From NCBI GenBank assembly GCA_910586435.1, contig CAJUGT010000003.1, positions 1 to 64,000 on the forward strand: a stretch of 64,000 nucleotides of DNA, given 5' to 3'. The notes below the pieces were generated by a model. That model worked only from the letters and a program-made list of their open reading frames with translations, did not search any database and was not told where the DNA came from. The stretch's first letter is position 1; every line of letters starts with the position of its first letter. The stretch comes from an uncultured Acetatifactor sp. Lineage in GTDB: Bacteria; Bacillota; Clostridia; Lachnospirales; Lachnospiraceae. Of this stretch, positions 54,210 to 63,829 are shown piece after piece. Position numbers and translations under genes: made by a program.

Positions 54210-55535
54210 ATGAACCTAATTTTATTAACTCAGAATACGACGCCTATTATAGGACAAATAGCGTGGCTTCTCGGCAAGATCATGAATGGTATCTTCTATA
54301 TCATTGATATGATAGGGATTCCTAATGTGGGCCTGGCTATTATTTTGTTTACGATTATTGTAAACCTTTTGATGCTGCCGCTGAATATTAAGCAGCAGAA
54401 ATTCTCAAAGCTTTCTGCCAAGATGAGTCCTGAGATTCAGGCGGTTCAGCAGAAGTACAAAGGAAAAAATCAGGACCAGCAGGCAATGATGGCGCAGCAG
54501 CAGGAGATTAATGCCATTTACGCAAAATATGGAGTCTCACCCAGCGGCAGCTGTGTGCAGCTGTTAATTCAGATGCCGATTTTGTTTGCATTGTATCGTG
54601 TCATTTACGCCATGCCCGCTTATGTTACAAAAATAGGCGATACTTTCAGGGTTTTGGCGGACAAGATTATCTCTGTGGATGAAGGAGGTTTTCTCCGGGA
54701 GTCAGGCAGTGAAACCATATCCAATGTGGTTTCCATGTATGGAAAATCCATGACAGACGGAAATTTGTCGAATGGAATCATTGATGTATTGAATAAGCTG
54801 TCTTCTCTGGATTTGGCTTTTATTGCGGATCATTATGATTTGTCCCAGCTTACGTATGAGGGGCAGCTGATATTGAGCAATGAGACCACAAGAGGTCTCA
54901 TAGATGTATATAATAATTTCCTTGGATTAAATATGGGAGATTCTCCGTCTGTTCTGGTACAGAGAGCGTGGTCTTTGGGGCAGTGGGGAATTTTGGTAGG
55001 AGCGATTCTGATTCCTGTACTATCCGCAGTGACCCAATGGATTAATGTGAAGCTCATGCCCCAGCAGCCTACAAACAATAATGACCAGGCATCTTCCATG
55101 GCGGCTTCCATGAAAACCATGAATATGATTATGCCTTTGTTCTCTGCCTGGATTTGTTTTTCACTTCCTTCCGGTATGGGATTATACTGGGTGGCGGGAA
55201 GCGTTGTAAGAAGTATTCAGCAGGTAGTAATTAACCGACATATTGATAAAATGGATTTTGAGGAGATTATTAAGAAAAATTCCGTCAAAAGCGCGAAAAA
55301 AATCCAGAAAATGAAAGAAACCCAGGAAAAAATGAATGCTTATGCCAATATGAATACAAAGAATATTCAGAAAAAAGCAAGCTTCTCATCCGGTATGTCA
55401 GAGCAGGAAAAGGAAAAAGCTTATAAGAATTCAACAGAAAAGGAAAGCGGAATCAAGGCCAAACCCGGAAGCATGATGGCAAAAGCAAATATGGTAAAAG
55501 AATATAATGAGAGAAATAACAGCAATAAGGGGTAA
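54210..55535 (+). CDS. yidC: Membrane protein insertase YidC
   Basis: A 441-aa polytopic protein of the YidC/Oxa1 family. Conserved parts are VGLAIILFTIIVNLLMLPL, KMSPEIQAVQQKYKGK, a YGVSPSGSCVQLLIQMPILFALY helix and SLPSGMGLYWVAGSVVRSIQQ. There is an insert of about 100 residues between the second and third conserved helices, and a Lys/Gln-rich C-terminal tail. Start ATG 54210 follows CGGAGGGTAA. It inserts membrane proteins with or without Sec. Confidence 0.97.
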   Translation: MNLILLTQNTTPIIGQIAWLLGKIMNGIFYIIDMIGIPNVGLAIILFTIIVNLLMLPLNIKQQKFSKLSAKMSPEIQAVQQKYKGKNQDQQAMMAQQQEINAIYAKYGVSPSGSCVQLLIQMPILFALYRVIYAMPAYVTKIGDTFRVLADKIISVDEGGFLRESGSETISNVVSMYGKSMTDGNLSNGIIDVLNKLSSLDLAFIADHYDLSQLTYEGQLILSNETTRGLIDVYNNFLGLNMGDSPSVLVQRAWSLGQWGILVGAILIPVLSAVTQWINVKLMPQQPTNNNDQASSMAASMKTMNMIMPLFSAWICFSLPSGMGLYWVAGSVVRSIQQVVINRHIDKMDFEEIIKKNSVKSAKKIQKMKETQEKMNAYANMNTKNIQKKASFSSGMSEQEKEKAYKNSTEKESGIKAKPGSMMAKANMVKEYNERNNSNKG

Positions 55536-55552
55536 GCAGGGAGGATTTGAAG

Positions 55553-56191
55553 ATGGGATCGGAATATATTGAAGTAACGGCTAAGACAGTAAACGAAGCA
55601 ATTACGGAAGCGTGCCGGAAACTCAGTGTTACCAGCGATAAACTTGAGTATGAAGTGGTAGAGGAAGGTTCAGCCGGTTTCCTGGGTATTGGGGCGAAGC
55701 CTGCGATTATCAGAGCAGCGGTTAAATTTGAGAAAAAATCTGTGGATGAGGCGGCCAAAATCTTTTTAAATGATGTATTCTCCGCAATGAATATGAAAGT
55801 TACTGTTCATGTGAAATATGATGAAATTGAGAAGACTATGGATATTGATCTCACCGGTGAGGAAATGGGTGTATTAATCGGTAAAAGGGGACAGACGCTG
55901 GATTCGTTGCAGTATCTGGTTTCTTTGGTGGTAAATAAAGAGGTTGACGATTATATCAGAGTGAAAGTTGACACGGAAAATTATCGTCAAAGACGAAAAG
56001 AAACGCTTGAGAATCTGGCGAAAAACATTGCTTATAAGGTTAAAAGAACAAAGCGCCCTGTCTCTCTTGAACCTATGAATCCTTATGAAAGAAGAATTAT
56101 TCATTCGGCGCTGCAAAACGATAAATATATTACGACACATAGTGAAGGGGATGAACCTTTCAGAAGAGTGGTTGTCACTTTAAAGAGATAA
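55553..56191 (+). CDS. jag: Jag/KhpB RNA-binding protein
   Basis: A 212-aa protein with three parts: an N-terminal Jag domain (VTAKTVNEAITEAC, GSAGFLGIGAKPA), a KH domain (MDIDLTGEEMGVLIGKRGQTL split at the GKRG loop) and an R3H domain near the C-terminus (EPMNPYERRIIHSALQ). It binds RNA with KhpA and influences cell elongation in other Firmicutes. I place the start at ATG 55553, seven bases after GGAGG; a TTG at 55547 is too close to it. It follows yidC after 17 bp. Confidence 0.95.
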   Translation: MGSEYIEVTAKTVNEAITEACRKLSVTSDKLEYEVVEEGSAGFLGIGAKPAIIRAAVKFEKKSVDEAAKIFLNDVFSAMNMKVTVHVKYDEIEKTMDIDLTGEEMGVLIGKRGQTLDSLQYLVSLVVNKEVDDYIRVKVDTENYRQRRKETLENLAKNIAYKVKRTKRPVSLEPMNPYERRIIHSALQNDKYITTHSEGDEPFRRVVVTLKR

Positions 56192-56270
56192 GTGTGAAGG
56201 AAATCACTGAGCTCGCAAAAACCTCGCTAAGAGATTTCATACTCTGCGGGCAGAGATTCTTCACACATAA

Positions 56271-56291
56271 AGAACGCAAAAGCAGCGTTCT
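56271..56291 (+). other. Hairpin between jag and mnmE
   Basis: AGAACGC and GCGTTCT pair around a 7-nt loop. No T-run follows. The gap 56192-56431 also holds a proper terminator at 56357. Confidence 0.4.
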
Positions 56292-56356
56292 TCATGGATT
56301 GTTTGTGCCGCCAAAGCCGGCATGTCTGGAAATGTGAGGATAATGGAAATGGGAGA

Positions 56357-56385
56357 AACCGGATATAGTTTTATATCCGGTTTTT
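56357..56385 (+). terminator. Terminator between jag and mnmE
   Basis: AACCGGATAT (56357-56366) pairs with ATATCCGGTT (56373-56382) and is followed by further T residues. It ends the rpmH-jag transcript. Confidence 0.85.
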
Positions 56386-56431
56386 GTGGCTATGTGAAAC
56401 CCAAAACGCAGCGGAAAGTGTGGGAGTGATT

Positions 56432-57841
56432 ATGGAGAACTATGATACAATTGCCGCCATTGCCACTGGAATGACGGATTCTGGAATTGGAATTATAAGG
56501 ATCAGCGGAGAAAATGCGGTGACGGTTGGAAACCGCTTGTTCAGATCCCCTTCCGGTAAAAAGATATTGGACAGCGCGCAGAGTCATATGTTATATTATG
56601 GCTATGCCGTATGTGAAGAGTCAGATAAGATGATTGATGAGGTGATGGCAGTAGTTCTGAAGGCGCCAAGGAGCTATACCGGTGAGGATACGGTGGAAAT
56701 TCAGTGCCATGGCGGTGTGCTGGTGATGCGCAGATTGCTTGATATTATATTAAAATATGGCGCCAGGCTTGCCATGCCGGGAGAATTTACCAAGAGAGCT
56801 TTTCTGCATGGAAGGATAGATTTATCAAAGGCGGAAGCTGTCATGGATCTCATTTCATCTCAGAATGAGGCCGCTTTGGCCGCGTCAGTGAATCAGCTTC
56901 GAGGAGCTCTTGCAGACAAAATAAAAAATTTACGGGAAGAGCTTATATATGAGATTGCTTTTATTGAATCCGCCCTGGACGATCCGGAGCATATGGATTT
57001 AGAGGGGTATCCGGAAAAATTACTGGCAAAGATAATGATATTATCAAATGATATAAGCGGATTGATTGCAGGAGCAGAGGATGGAAGGCTGATAAAGGAA
57101 GGCATCAATACGGTGATTGTAGGGAAGCCCAATGTGGGCAAGTCATCTTTTTTGAATTGTCTCCTGGGAGAGGATAGGGCTATTGTGACGGAGATAGCCG
57201 GAACCACAAGGGATATTTTACAGGATACGGTAAGGATTGGATCTATCAGTCTTAATATAGTGGATACGGCGGGAATTCGGGAAACGGCAGACAGGGTGGA
57301 AAAAATCGGAGTGGAAAAAGCAAGAAAATACGCTAAAAACGCCGATTTGATAGTGTATGTGGTGGATGCTTCCGTGGCTTTGGACAATGATGACAAGGAA
57401 ATTGTGTCGCTGATTAAGAATCAGAATATAATTGTGCTGATGAATAAAAATGACTTGGTAAGTACAGTCACGGAAGAGGATATTAGACTCTTGTTTCAGG
57501 ACAGGACAGAGGAAAAAAGGCCGCCGGTGATATTAAAAATATCCGCTGCGCTTTGTGAGGGAATGGCAGAATTTGAAGAGGCGGTAAAGGAATTATTTTT
57601 TCATGGAGAAATAGCAAGCGGCAATGAGGTTGTGATTACTAATCTAAGGCATAAGGAAGCGTTGCAGGAAAGTTTGGACGCCCTGATGCTTGTGAGAAAA
57701 AGTATTGAAGAAGGTATGCCGGAAGATTTTTATTCCATTGATTTGATGAATGCTTATACCGCTTTGGGTAGAATCATTGGCGAAGCTGTGGAAGATGATC
57801 TTGTGGAGGAGATTTTCTCAAAATTCTGTATGGGAAAATGA
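56432..57841 (+). CDS. mnmE: tRNA modification GTPase MnmE
   Basis: A 469-aa protein. The N-terminal folate-binding domain has TIAAIATGMTDSGIGIIRISG and PRSYTGEDTVEIQCHGG. The inserted G domain carries GKPNVGKSS (G1), DTAGIRE (G3) and MNKND (G4). The C-terminus ends FSKFCMGK, the family C-x-G-K motif. With MnmG it makes the 5-carboxymethylaminomethyl group on wobble uridines. Start ATG 56432 follows GGGAGTGATT. mnmG follows after 78 bp. Confidence 0.97.
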   Translation: MENYDTIAAIATGMTDSGIGIIRISGENAVTVGNRLFRSPSGKKILDSAQSHMLYYGYAVCEESDKMIDEVMAVVLKAPRSYTGEDTVEIQCHGGVLVMRRLLDIILKYGARLAMPGEFTKRAFLHGRIDLSKAEAVMDLISSQNEAALAASVNQLRGALADKIKNLREELIYEIAFIESALDDPEHMDLEGYPEKLLAKIMILSNDISGLIAGAEDGRLIKEGINTVIVGKPNVGKSSFLNCLLGEDRAIVTEIAGTTRDILQDTVRIGSISLNIVDTAGIRETADRVEKIGVEKARKYAKNADLIVYVVDASVALDNDDKEIVSLIKNQNIIVLMNKNDLVSTVTEEDIRLLFQDRTEEKRPPVILKISAALCEGMAEFEEAVKELFFHGEIASGNEVVITNLRHKEALQESLDALMLVRKSIEEGMPEDFYSIDLMNAYTALGRIIGEAVEDDLVEEIFSKFCMGK

Positions 57842-57919
57842 TGTGGCATACAATTGTGGATAACAGAAAATATTTACTGGAATACAAAATGGATGCCCAA
57901 AGCGGGCAGGGGTATGGAT

Positions 57920-59854
57920 ATGGAAAAGGTAGATGTTTGTATCGTGGGCGCAGGTCATGCGGGATGTGAAGCAGCTTTGGCATGTGCCAGATTGGGGATG
58001 GAGACGGTAATATTTACGGTAAGTGTGGACAGCATTGCTCTCATGCCCTGTAATCCGAATATTGGAGGTTCTTCCAAAGGACATTTGGTCAGGGAACTGG
58101 ATGCCCTTGGAGGGGAGATGGGTAAAAATATTGATAAAACATTTCTTCAGTCCAAGATGCTGAATGTTTCCAAAGGTCCGGCCGTTCATTCTCTTCGCGC
58201 GCAGGCGGACAAGTCCGAATACTCCAGGGCAATGAGGAAGGTTCTGGAGGGGCAGGAACATATAACCATTAAACAGGCTGAGGTTTGTGAACTTTTATGG
58301 GAAGAAGTATCCCATAATGATTCCCGGAAACCAAGCGGCATAAATGCTGAAAAAGGGAACAGGAAAAAGATAAAGGGTGTCAGGACTTACACGGGGATGG
58401 TCTATGAGTGCCATGCCGTGGTTTTGTGTACGGGTACTTATCTTGGGGCAAGATGCCTGTGTGGTGAGTCAATCACTTATACGGGTCCCAATGGGTTGCA
58501 GGCGGCGACGCATCTGACACAGTCTCTGAAGGATATGGGGATTGAGCTTCGGCGTTTTAAGACGGGCACACCTGCCAGGATGGATGGGAGAAGTATTGAT
58601 TATACAAAGATGGAAGAACAATTTGGAGATAAGAGGGTGGTGCCCTTTTCCTTCTCCACGGCTCCGGAATCGGTTCAGAAAGAGCAGGTATCCTGCTGGC
58701 TGACCTATACAAATGAGGAAACCCATGAGATTATTCGTAGTAATCTGGACAGATCACCTATCTATGCGGGAATTATAGAGGGTACGGGCCCAAGATACTG
58801 TCCGTCCATAGAAGATAAGGTGGTAAAATTTGCCGATAAGAACAGACACCAGGTATTTATAGAACCGGAAGGGATGCATACAAATGAAATGTATGTTGGG
58901 GGCATGTCTTCTTCTTTGCCGGAAGATGTACAGTTGGCCATGTATCGCACGGTTCCGGGACTGGAACATTGTAAAATTGTGAGAAATGCCTATGCGATTG
59001 AGTATGACTGTATTGATGCCAGACAGTTAAAGACAACTCTTGAATTCAAGGATATAGAGGGATTATTCAGCGGAGGACAGTTAAACGGGAGCAGCGGATA
59101 TGAGGAAGCGGCCTGTCAGGGGTTGGTTGCAGGTGTCAATGCGTCCATGTACATACTGGGCAGAGAACCTTTGACAATTGACCGGTCTGAAGGTTATATA
59201 GGAGTTTTAATTGATGATTTGGTTACAAAGGATAACAGGGAGCCTTATCGTATGATGACTTCCCGTGCGGAATATAGACTGCTTCTGAGACAGGATAATG
59301 CTGATTTGCGTCTTCGGAAAAAGGGATATGAAATCGGTTTGATTTCCAGACAGGAATATGAGGCGTTACTGGAAAAAGAAAAGATGATAAAGGAGGAAAT
59401 CAAACGACTGAAAGATACTTCGGTTGGCGCAAGAAAAGACATTCAGGAGTTTCTTCAGGCACATGGCAGTTCCGAATTGAAAACATCCGCAAGTCTTGCG
59501 GAATTAGTATGTCGTCCTGAACTTTCGTATGAAATCATAGGAGAGATAGATCAGAACAGAAAGCAATTGCCTGAAACGGTAAAAGAACAGGTGGAAATTG
59601 AAATCAAATATGAAGGGTATATTGAAAGACAGACCCGTCAGGTTGAGCAGCATAGGAAAATGGAAAGAAAACTCATACCGGAATACATTGATTATGATAA
59701 AATTTCCTCCCTCAGACTGGAAGCCCGGCAAAAACTAAAACTGTATCGTCCCGTCTCCATTGGACAGGCTGCCAGGATTTCTGGAGTGTCTCCTGCGGAT
59801 ATTTCTGTTCTGCTGGTATACTTAGAACATAGTTTTTATTTGAAGAATGAATAA
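57920..59854 (+). CDS. mnmG: tRNA uridine-5-carboxymethylaminomethyl modification enzyme MnmG
   Basis: A FAD protein of about 644 aa. The FAD site is [18 protein letters not shown]. Other family motifs are [33 protein letters not shown] and [22 protein letters not shown]. The C-terminal region (LSYEIIGEI, then [15 protein letters not shown]) binds MnmE. There is a low-complexity insert ([18 protein letters not shown]) near residue 155. Starts at 57914 and 57920 are both possible; the latter is better spaced from AGGGG. The composite repeat follows 7 bp after the stop. Confidence 0.97.
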   Translation: MEKVDVCIVGAGHAGCEAALACARLGMETVIFTVSVDSIALMPCNPNIGGSSKGHLVRELDALGGEMGKNIDKTFLQSKMLNVSKGPAVHSLRAQADKSEYSRAMRKVLEGQEHITIKQAEVCELLWEEVSHNDSRKPSGINAEKGNRKKIKGVRTYTGMVYECHAVVLCTGTYLGARCLCGESITYTGPNGLQAATHLTQSLKDMGIELRRFKTGTPARMDGRSIDYTKMEEQFGDKRVVPFSFSTAPESVQKEQVSCWLTYTNEETHEIIRSNLDRSPIYAGIIEGTGPRYCPSIEDKVVKFADKNRHQVFIEPEGMHTNEMYVGGMSSSLPEDVQLAMYRTVPGLEHCKIVRNAYAIEYDCIDARQLKTTLEFKDIEGLFSGGQLNGSSGYEEAACQGLVAGVNASMYILGREPLTIDRSEGYIGVLIDDLVTKDNREPYRMMTSRAEYRLLLRQDNADLRLRKKGYEIGLISRQEYEALLEKEKMIKEEIKRLKDTSVGARKDIQEFLQAHGSSELKTSASLAELVCRPELSYEIIGEIDQNRKQLPETVKEQVEIEIKYEGYIERQTRQVEQHRKMERKLIPEYIDYDKISSLRLEARQKLKLYRPVSIGQAARISGVSPADISVLLVYLEHSFYLKNE

Positions 59855-59860
59855 ACATAT

Positions 59861-60080
59861 GGTATAATGTCCGCAAAGGGCAGAGCCAAGCGTCCAAAGA
59901 CGCAACTGCCAAACTTGTTTGAGCAGATGCGTCTTTGGACATTTGGCAAGCGAAGCGAACCCGAAAAACAGAAGGTTTTTCGGGTCTCTGCCCGAAGAAT
60001 CGCAGAAATCATGGAATAAAGTTGACACAGAAATGCATTGTGTCAACTTCTGATTCCAAGTGCGTTTCAGCGCAAGAAAT
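59861..60080 (+). repeat. Composite repeat: multi-hairpin module plus one 71-bp unit, copy B
   Basis: An outer stem GGGCAGAG (59878-59885) with CTCTGCCC (59986-59993) encloses two hairpins. The first pairs GTCCAAAGACGCA (59892-59904) with TGCGTCTTTGGAC (59928-59940), extended inward by CTGC/GCAG and CAAAC/GTTTG. The second pairs CCCGAAAAAC (59960-59969) with GTTTTTCGGG (59975-59984). One 71-bp unit follows from about 60013 (second stem TGCG-TTTCAG-CGCA). Copy A at 20401-20630 is nearly identical, with a compensatory pair change in the first hairpin. It lies between mnmG and the DHH gene. Confidence 0.88.
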
Positions 60081-60120
60081 AAATATGTATTAATATTCTT
60101 ATCTTGAGGAGGGTATATTG

Positions 60121-61041
60121 ATGAGGTTGGTTACACGTTCTGATTTTGATGGTTTGGCATGTGGGGCATTGCTTCTGGAAGCCGGAATTATTGACAGTTG
60201 GAAGTTTGCGCATCCCAAGGATTTACAGGATGGTCTGGTAGAAGTAAATGAAAATGACTGTCTGGCCAATGTGCCGTATGTGGAAGGGTGCGGATTGTGG
60301 TTTGATCATCATTCCAGTGAACATGAAAGGTTGGAGCTTCAGGGAAAATACAAAGGCGAGAGCCGTATCACCCCTTCCTGCGCAAGGATTATTTATGAAT
60401 ATTATGGCGGCAGAGAACGTTTTCCTCAATTTGATGAAATGATGGAAGCGGTTGACAAGGTGGATTCCGGTAATTTGACTATTGAAGAAGTTATGAATCC
60501 TGAAGGGTGGATTCTTGTGGGGTTTTTGATGGATCCAAGAACGGGATTGGGCAGGTGGAGACAGTTTTCCATTTCTAATTATCAGTTGATGGAGAAGCTT
60601 ATGCATGCCTGCTGTACAATGAATACGGAAGAAATTCTGGCATTGTCCGATGTGCAGGAACGTATTGAGGTATATCTTGAACAGACGGAAAAATTCAAAA
60701 AAATGGTTGCGGATCATACAAAAGTAAACGGAAATGTGATTATCTCTGATTTAAGGGGTGTGGAACCTATTTATACTGGGAATAGATTTATGATTTACAG
60801 TATGTATCCGGAACAGAATATCTCTGTCTGGATTGTGAGCGGAAGGGGCGGAAAAGGCTGTTCTGCGGCAGTGGGATATAGTATTCTGAATAAGACGTCG
60901 GATGTCAATGTGGGCAGTTTAATGCTGAAGTATAACGGGGGCGGACATAAAAAGGTCGGTACCTGCCAATTTACGGATGAAAATATGGAAACGGAACTTC
61001 CTAAAATGTTGGAAGAACTGTGTTCAATGGCAAATACATAA
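60121..61041 (+). CDS. DHH family phosphoesterase
   Basis: A 306-aa cytosolic protein of the DHH superfamily. The motifs are RSDFDGLACGALL near the N-terminus, FDHHSSEHERL (the DHH motif) and NGGGHKKVGTC (the GGGH motif of DHHA1). Members cleave short RNAs, cyclic dinucleotide products or polyphosphate; the exact substrate cannot be told. The start is ATG 60121, after GGAGGGTATATTG. It sits between mnmG and rsmG, which are normally adjacent, right after the composite repeat. Confidence 0.88.
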   Translation: MRLVTRSDFDGLACGALLLEAGIIDSWKFAHPKDLQDGLVEVNENDCLANVPYVEGCGLWFDHHSSEHERLELQGKYKGESRITPSCARIIYEYYGGRERFPQFDEMMEAVDKVDSGNLTIEEVMNPEGWILVGFLMDPRTGLGRWRQFSISNYQLMEKLMHACCTMNTEEILALSDVQERIEVYLEQTEKFKKMVADHTKVNGNVIISDLRGVEPIYTGNRFMIYSMYPEQNISVWIVSGRGGKGCSAAVGYSILNKTSDVNVGSLMLKYNGGGHKKVGTCQFTDENMETELPKMLEELCSMANT

Positions 61042-61125
61042 AAATGTTTAACCGTGTCAATTGAATAGTATTGATAAAGCGGTTTGAATTATGGGCAGGA
61101 AAACCGAGAAGAATTGAGAAAAGCA

Positions 61126-61869
61126 ATGGGTATAGAAAATATGAGTGAGAATCAACATCAAAGAGATGAATTCATACAGGATTTGAGAATGCTTGACATT
61201 GCTTTTTCAGATCTGCAGTTGGATCAGATGACGCAATATTATGAGACTTTAATGGAATGGAATGAGAAGATGAATCTGACCGCCATTACAGAGTATGGGG
61301 ATGTGATGAAGAAACATTTCATAGACAGTATTTCCATTGTGAAGGCTTGTAATATGGATGATTTTCATTCTATGATAGATGTTGGTACAGGTGCGGGTTT
61401 CCCAGGGCTTGTACTGAAAATAGTGTTTCCTGGTTTACATGTTACATTAATGGATTCCCTGCATAAAAGGATTCAATTTTTGAACCATTTAATACAGAAG
61501 CTGGGTCTTTTAGATGTGGATACAATTCACGGAAGAGCGGAAGATTATGCAAAGATGGAGCAGTTCAGAGAAGTCTATGATTTATGTGTCTCCAGGGCTG
61601 TGGCTAATCTTTCCACTCTCTCTGAATACTGCATTCCTTTTGTGAAAAAAGGGGGAATGTTTATTTCGTATAAATCAGAAAAGGTGGAAGAGGAATTGCC
61701 TGCCGCCGCTCATGCAATTTCTGTTCTGGGAGGAAGGCTGGAACGTAAAGTAGAATTCATTTTGCCAAATTCTGATATTAACAGAAGTTTTGTGATAATT
61801 AAAAAAGAGAACGCAACTCCTTTGAAATATCCAAGAAAAGCGGGGTTGCCGGGAAAAGAGCCGTTATAG
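61126..61869 (+). CDS. rsmG: 16S rRNA (guanine527-N7)-methyltransferase RsmG
   Basis: A protein of about 247 aa. Family marks are YYETLMEWNEKMNLTAI, the SAM-binding motif DVGTGAGFPGLVLKI, and LMDSLHKRIQFLNHL. It methylates N7 of G527 in 16S rRNA. Starts at 61126 and 61141 are both possible, and a TTG at 61084 would lengthen it; no ribosome binding site is decisive. It ends the origin-proximal gene set. Confidence 0.95.
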   Translation: MGIENMSENQHQRDEFIQDLRMLDIAFSDLQLDQMTQYYETLMEWNEKMNLTAITEYGDVMKKHFIDSISIVKACNMDDFHSMIDVGTGAGFPGLVLKIVFPGLHVTLMDSLHKRIQFLNHLIQKLGLLDVDTIHGRAEDYAKMEQFREVYDLCVSRAVANLSTLSEYCIPFVKKGGMFISYKSEKVEEELPAAAHAISVLGGRLERKVEFILPNSDINRSFVIIKKENATPLKYPRKAGLPGKEPL

Positions 61870-61893
61870 CGCATTGCTGTTACGGCTCTTTGC
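61857..61893 (+). terminator. Terminator after rsmG
   Basis: AGAGCCGT pairs with ACGGCTCT around a loop with an inner TAGC/GCTG stem, followed by TTTG. The left arm overlaps the rsmG stop codon. Confidence 0.6.
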
Positions 61894-62094
61894 GTTGTGT
61901 GCCGCAGGAAAAGCAAGTTTTATACAGGGATAAAAAAATAAAGAGAAAAGAAAATATTTTCTTTTATAATGGTGTCAGTTTTGATATAATATGTTTAAAA
62001 GCTCCCGGTATACTGTATCTTTGGTGTTTTATTTAAGGTTTTGCAGGAAATGATTAAGATGAAGATAGTATTTTATATCTGATAAGGTGGAAAA

Positions 62095-63084
62095 ATGATA
62101 TTAGATGATTATAATTCTTTAAGTGAAATATGGAATGAACTATCTCAGGAAGCATCTGAATTGGAAACACAGATTCAATATAATCTTCGATGTATCAGGG
62201 AAGCGGAAGCTTATGTGGATACTTTTTTAAATTCGGAAACAGAAGATTATAAAGTGTTTTCACCAAGAAAAGCCGAAATTATTTATAAAGATGAAATTGA
62301 AGAAGCAAAAATGCGAATAACATCTCATGAAGAGAATAACAGGGAATTATATCAAAAGAAAAATGTCATAGATGAAAGAATCCGCAGATTAGAGACAATA
62401 TTAAATCATCAGAACAGGAATTTAACGTTTTTAAATGTGCAGGAAGAGGACAGGCAAAGGATAGCAAGGGATTTGCATGATACATCATTGCAGAATCTCT
62501 CCCATTTGATTCATAAGATTGAATTATCTTCAATGTATATAGATAAGGACCCGATACAGGCGAAATTGGAGCTGGCTGTCATAGGAAGATGCCTGAGGGA
62601 TACAATTGATGAAATCAGAGGTACTATCTTTAATTTGCGTCCTATGACCTTTGACAATTTGAGCTTAAAAGATGCGTTGGAGCAGCTGCTGATGGGTTTG
62701 AATGAAGGAGGGAAATATACCATTGTCTCCAATATTCATAATATCTCCTGTGATAATAATATTATTCTGGTTGAAATATACCGTGTGGTTTCGGAGATAT
62801 TCTGTAATATAGAGAAACATGCGGAAGCGGATCAAATTACATTTGATTGTTTTGAGACAGAGGGAAAATGTGTCTTATGTGTGATGGATAATGGCAAGGG
62901 AATGACAAGAGACCATAGTTATAATTCTGATGACCATAAGAAACACTTCGGCATGTCTCTCATGAGGGAAAGGGTGGAATTGCTCAATGGAACTATTGAT
63001 ATTATTTCCGAAAAAGGAAAGGGTACTAAAATATCTATTGAGGTTCCTTTAAATATTGTGGAGACGAATGGGGTAGCAAAATGA
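62095..63084 (+). CDS. DegS/NarX-like cytoplasmic sensor histidine kinase
   Basis: A 329-aa protein without a membrane helix. The first 110 residues form a predicted coiled coil. The HisKA_3 region has RQRIARDLHDTSLQNLSH with the phospho-histidine in DLHD. The ATPase domain shows NIEKHAEA (N-box), VMDNGKGM and FGMSLMRERVELLNG. The layout is like DegS. Start ATG 62095 follows AAGGTGGAAAA. The stop overlaps the start of the response regulator gene by 4 bp. Confidence 0.92.
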   Translation: MILDDYNSLSEIWNELSQEASELETQIQYNLRCIREAEAYVDTFLNSETEDYKVFSPRKAEIIYKDEIEEAKMRITSHEENNRELYQKKNVIDERIRRLETILNHQNRNLTFLNVQEEDRQRIARDLHDTSLQNLSHLIHKIELSSMYIDKDPIQAKLELAVIGRCLRDTIDEIRGTIFNLRPMTFDNLSLKDALEQLLMGLNEGGKYTIVSNIHNISCDNNIILVEIYRVVSEIFCNIEKHAEADQITFDCFETEGKCVLCVMDNGKGMTRDHSYNSDDHKKHFGMSLMRERVELLNGTIDIISEKGKGTKISIEVPLNIVETNGVAK

Positions 63085-63725
63085 GTATTAAAGTAATGTT
63101 GGCGGATGATCATGTAATGATGAGGGAGGGAATCAGGCAGTTACTTGAATTTGATGGAAGTTTTAAAATAGTTGATGAGGCAAGCGATGGGGAAGAGTGT
63201 CTGGAAAAATTGAAAATATCCAAACCTCAGGTATTGTTATTGGATATTAATATGCCTAAGATGGATGGAATGGCAGTTTTATCGGCAGTAAAAAATATGG
63301 GCCTGGATGTAAAGATTTTAATATTAACTGTTCATAATGAAATAGAATACTTATTAAAAGCTGTGGATATGGGAGTGGATGGATATATTCTGAAGGATTC
63401 CGAATCAGCTGAATTGAAAAGAGCGATACAGCTGGTATTGAATGGGGAAGTCTATATACCGCCCAAATTGATACCTGCTTTCAATAACAGACTCATAGCA
63501 AGGGATGTGGATAAGGATAAAATAGCTCTATTGACCAGTCGGGAGTTGGAAGTATTGGTACAGGTGGCAAATGGAATGTTTAATAAAGAGATTGCCATTC
63601 ACTTAAATATTAGTGAAAGAACAGTAAAAAATCATATAGCCAATATCTTTAAGAAAATTGATGTATCGGATAGAACTCAGGCGGCGGTTTTTGCCATTAA
63701 GAATGATATTATAAAGCTTTTTTAA
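63081..63725 (+). CDS. NarL/DegU-like response regulator
   Basis: A 214-aa protein. The receiver domain begins KVMLADDHVMMREGI, with the phosphoacceptor in LLLDINMPKMDG and the switch lysine in GYILKDS. The C-terminal LuxR-type helix-turn-helix is LTSRELEVLVQVANGMFNK and SERTVKNHI. ATG 63081 overlaps the kinase stop by 4 bp (ATGA), so they are coupled. Target genes are unknown; the membrane protein gene that follows may be one. Confidence 0.95.
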   Translation: MSIKVMLADDHVMMREGIRQLLEFDGSFKIVDEASDGEECLEKLKISKPQVLLLDINMPKMDGMAVLSAVKNMGLDVKILILTVHNEIEYLLKAVDMGVDGYILKDSESAELKRAIQLVLNGEVYIPPKLIPAFNNRLIARDVDKDKIALLTSRELEVLVQVANGMFNKEIAIHLNISERTVKNHIANIFKKIDVSDRTQAAVFAIKNDIIKLF

Positions 63726-63829
63726 GTGAGAAATGGCTTTGTTTTCAATTGCAGTCCCTTTGAACGATTTGTGTTTTGATTGGGAGTGGTCTTAGCATGT
63801 GGAAAAGGAAGATAAGGTGTGGATAGTGT

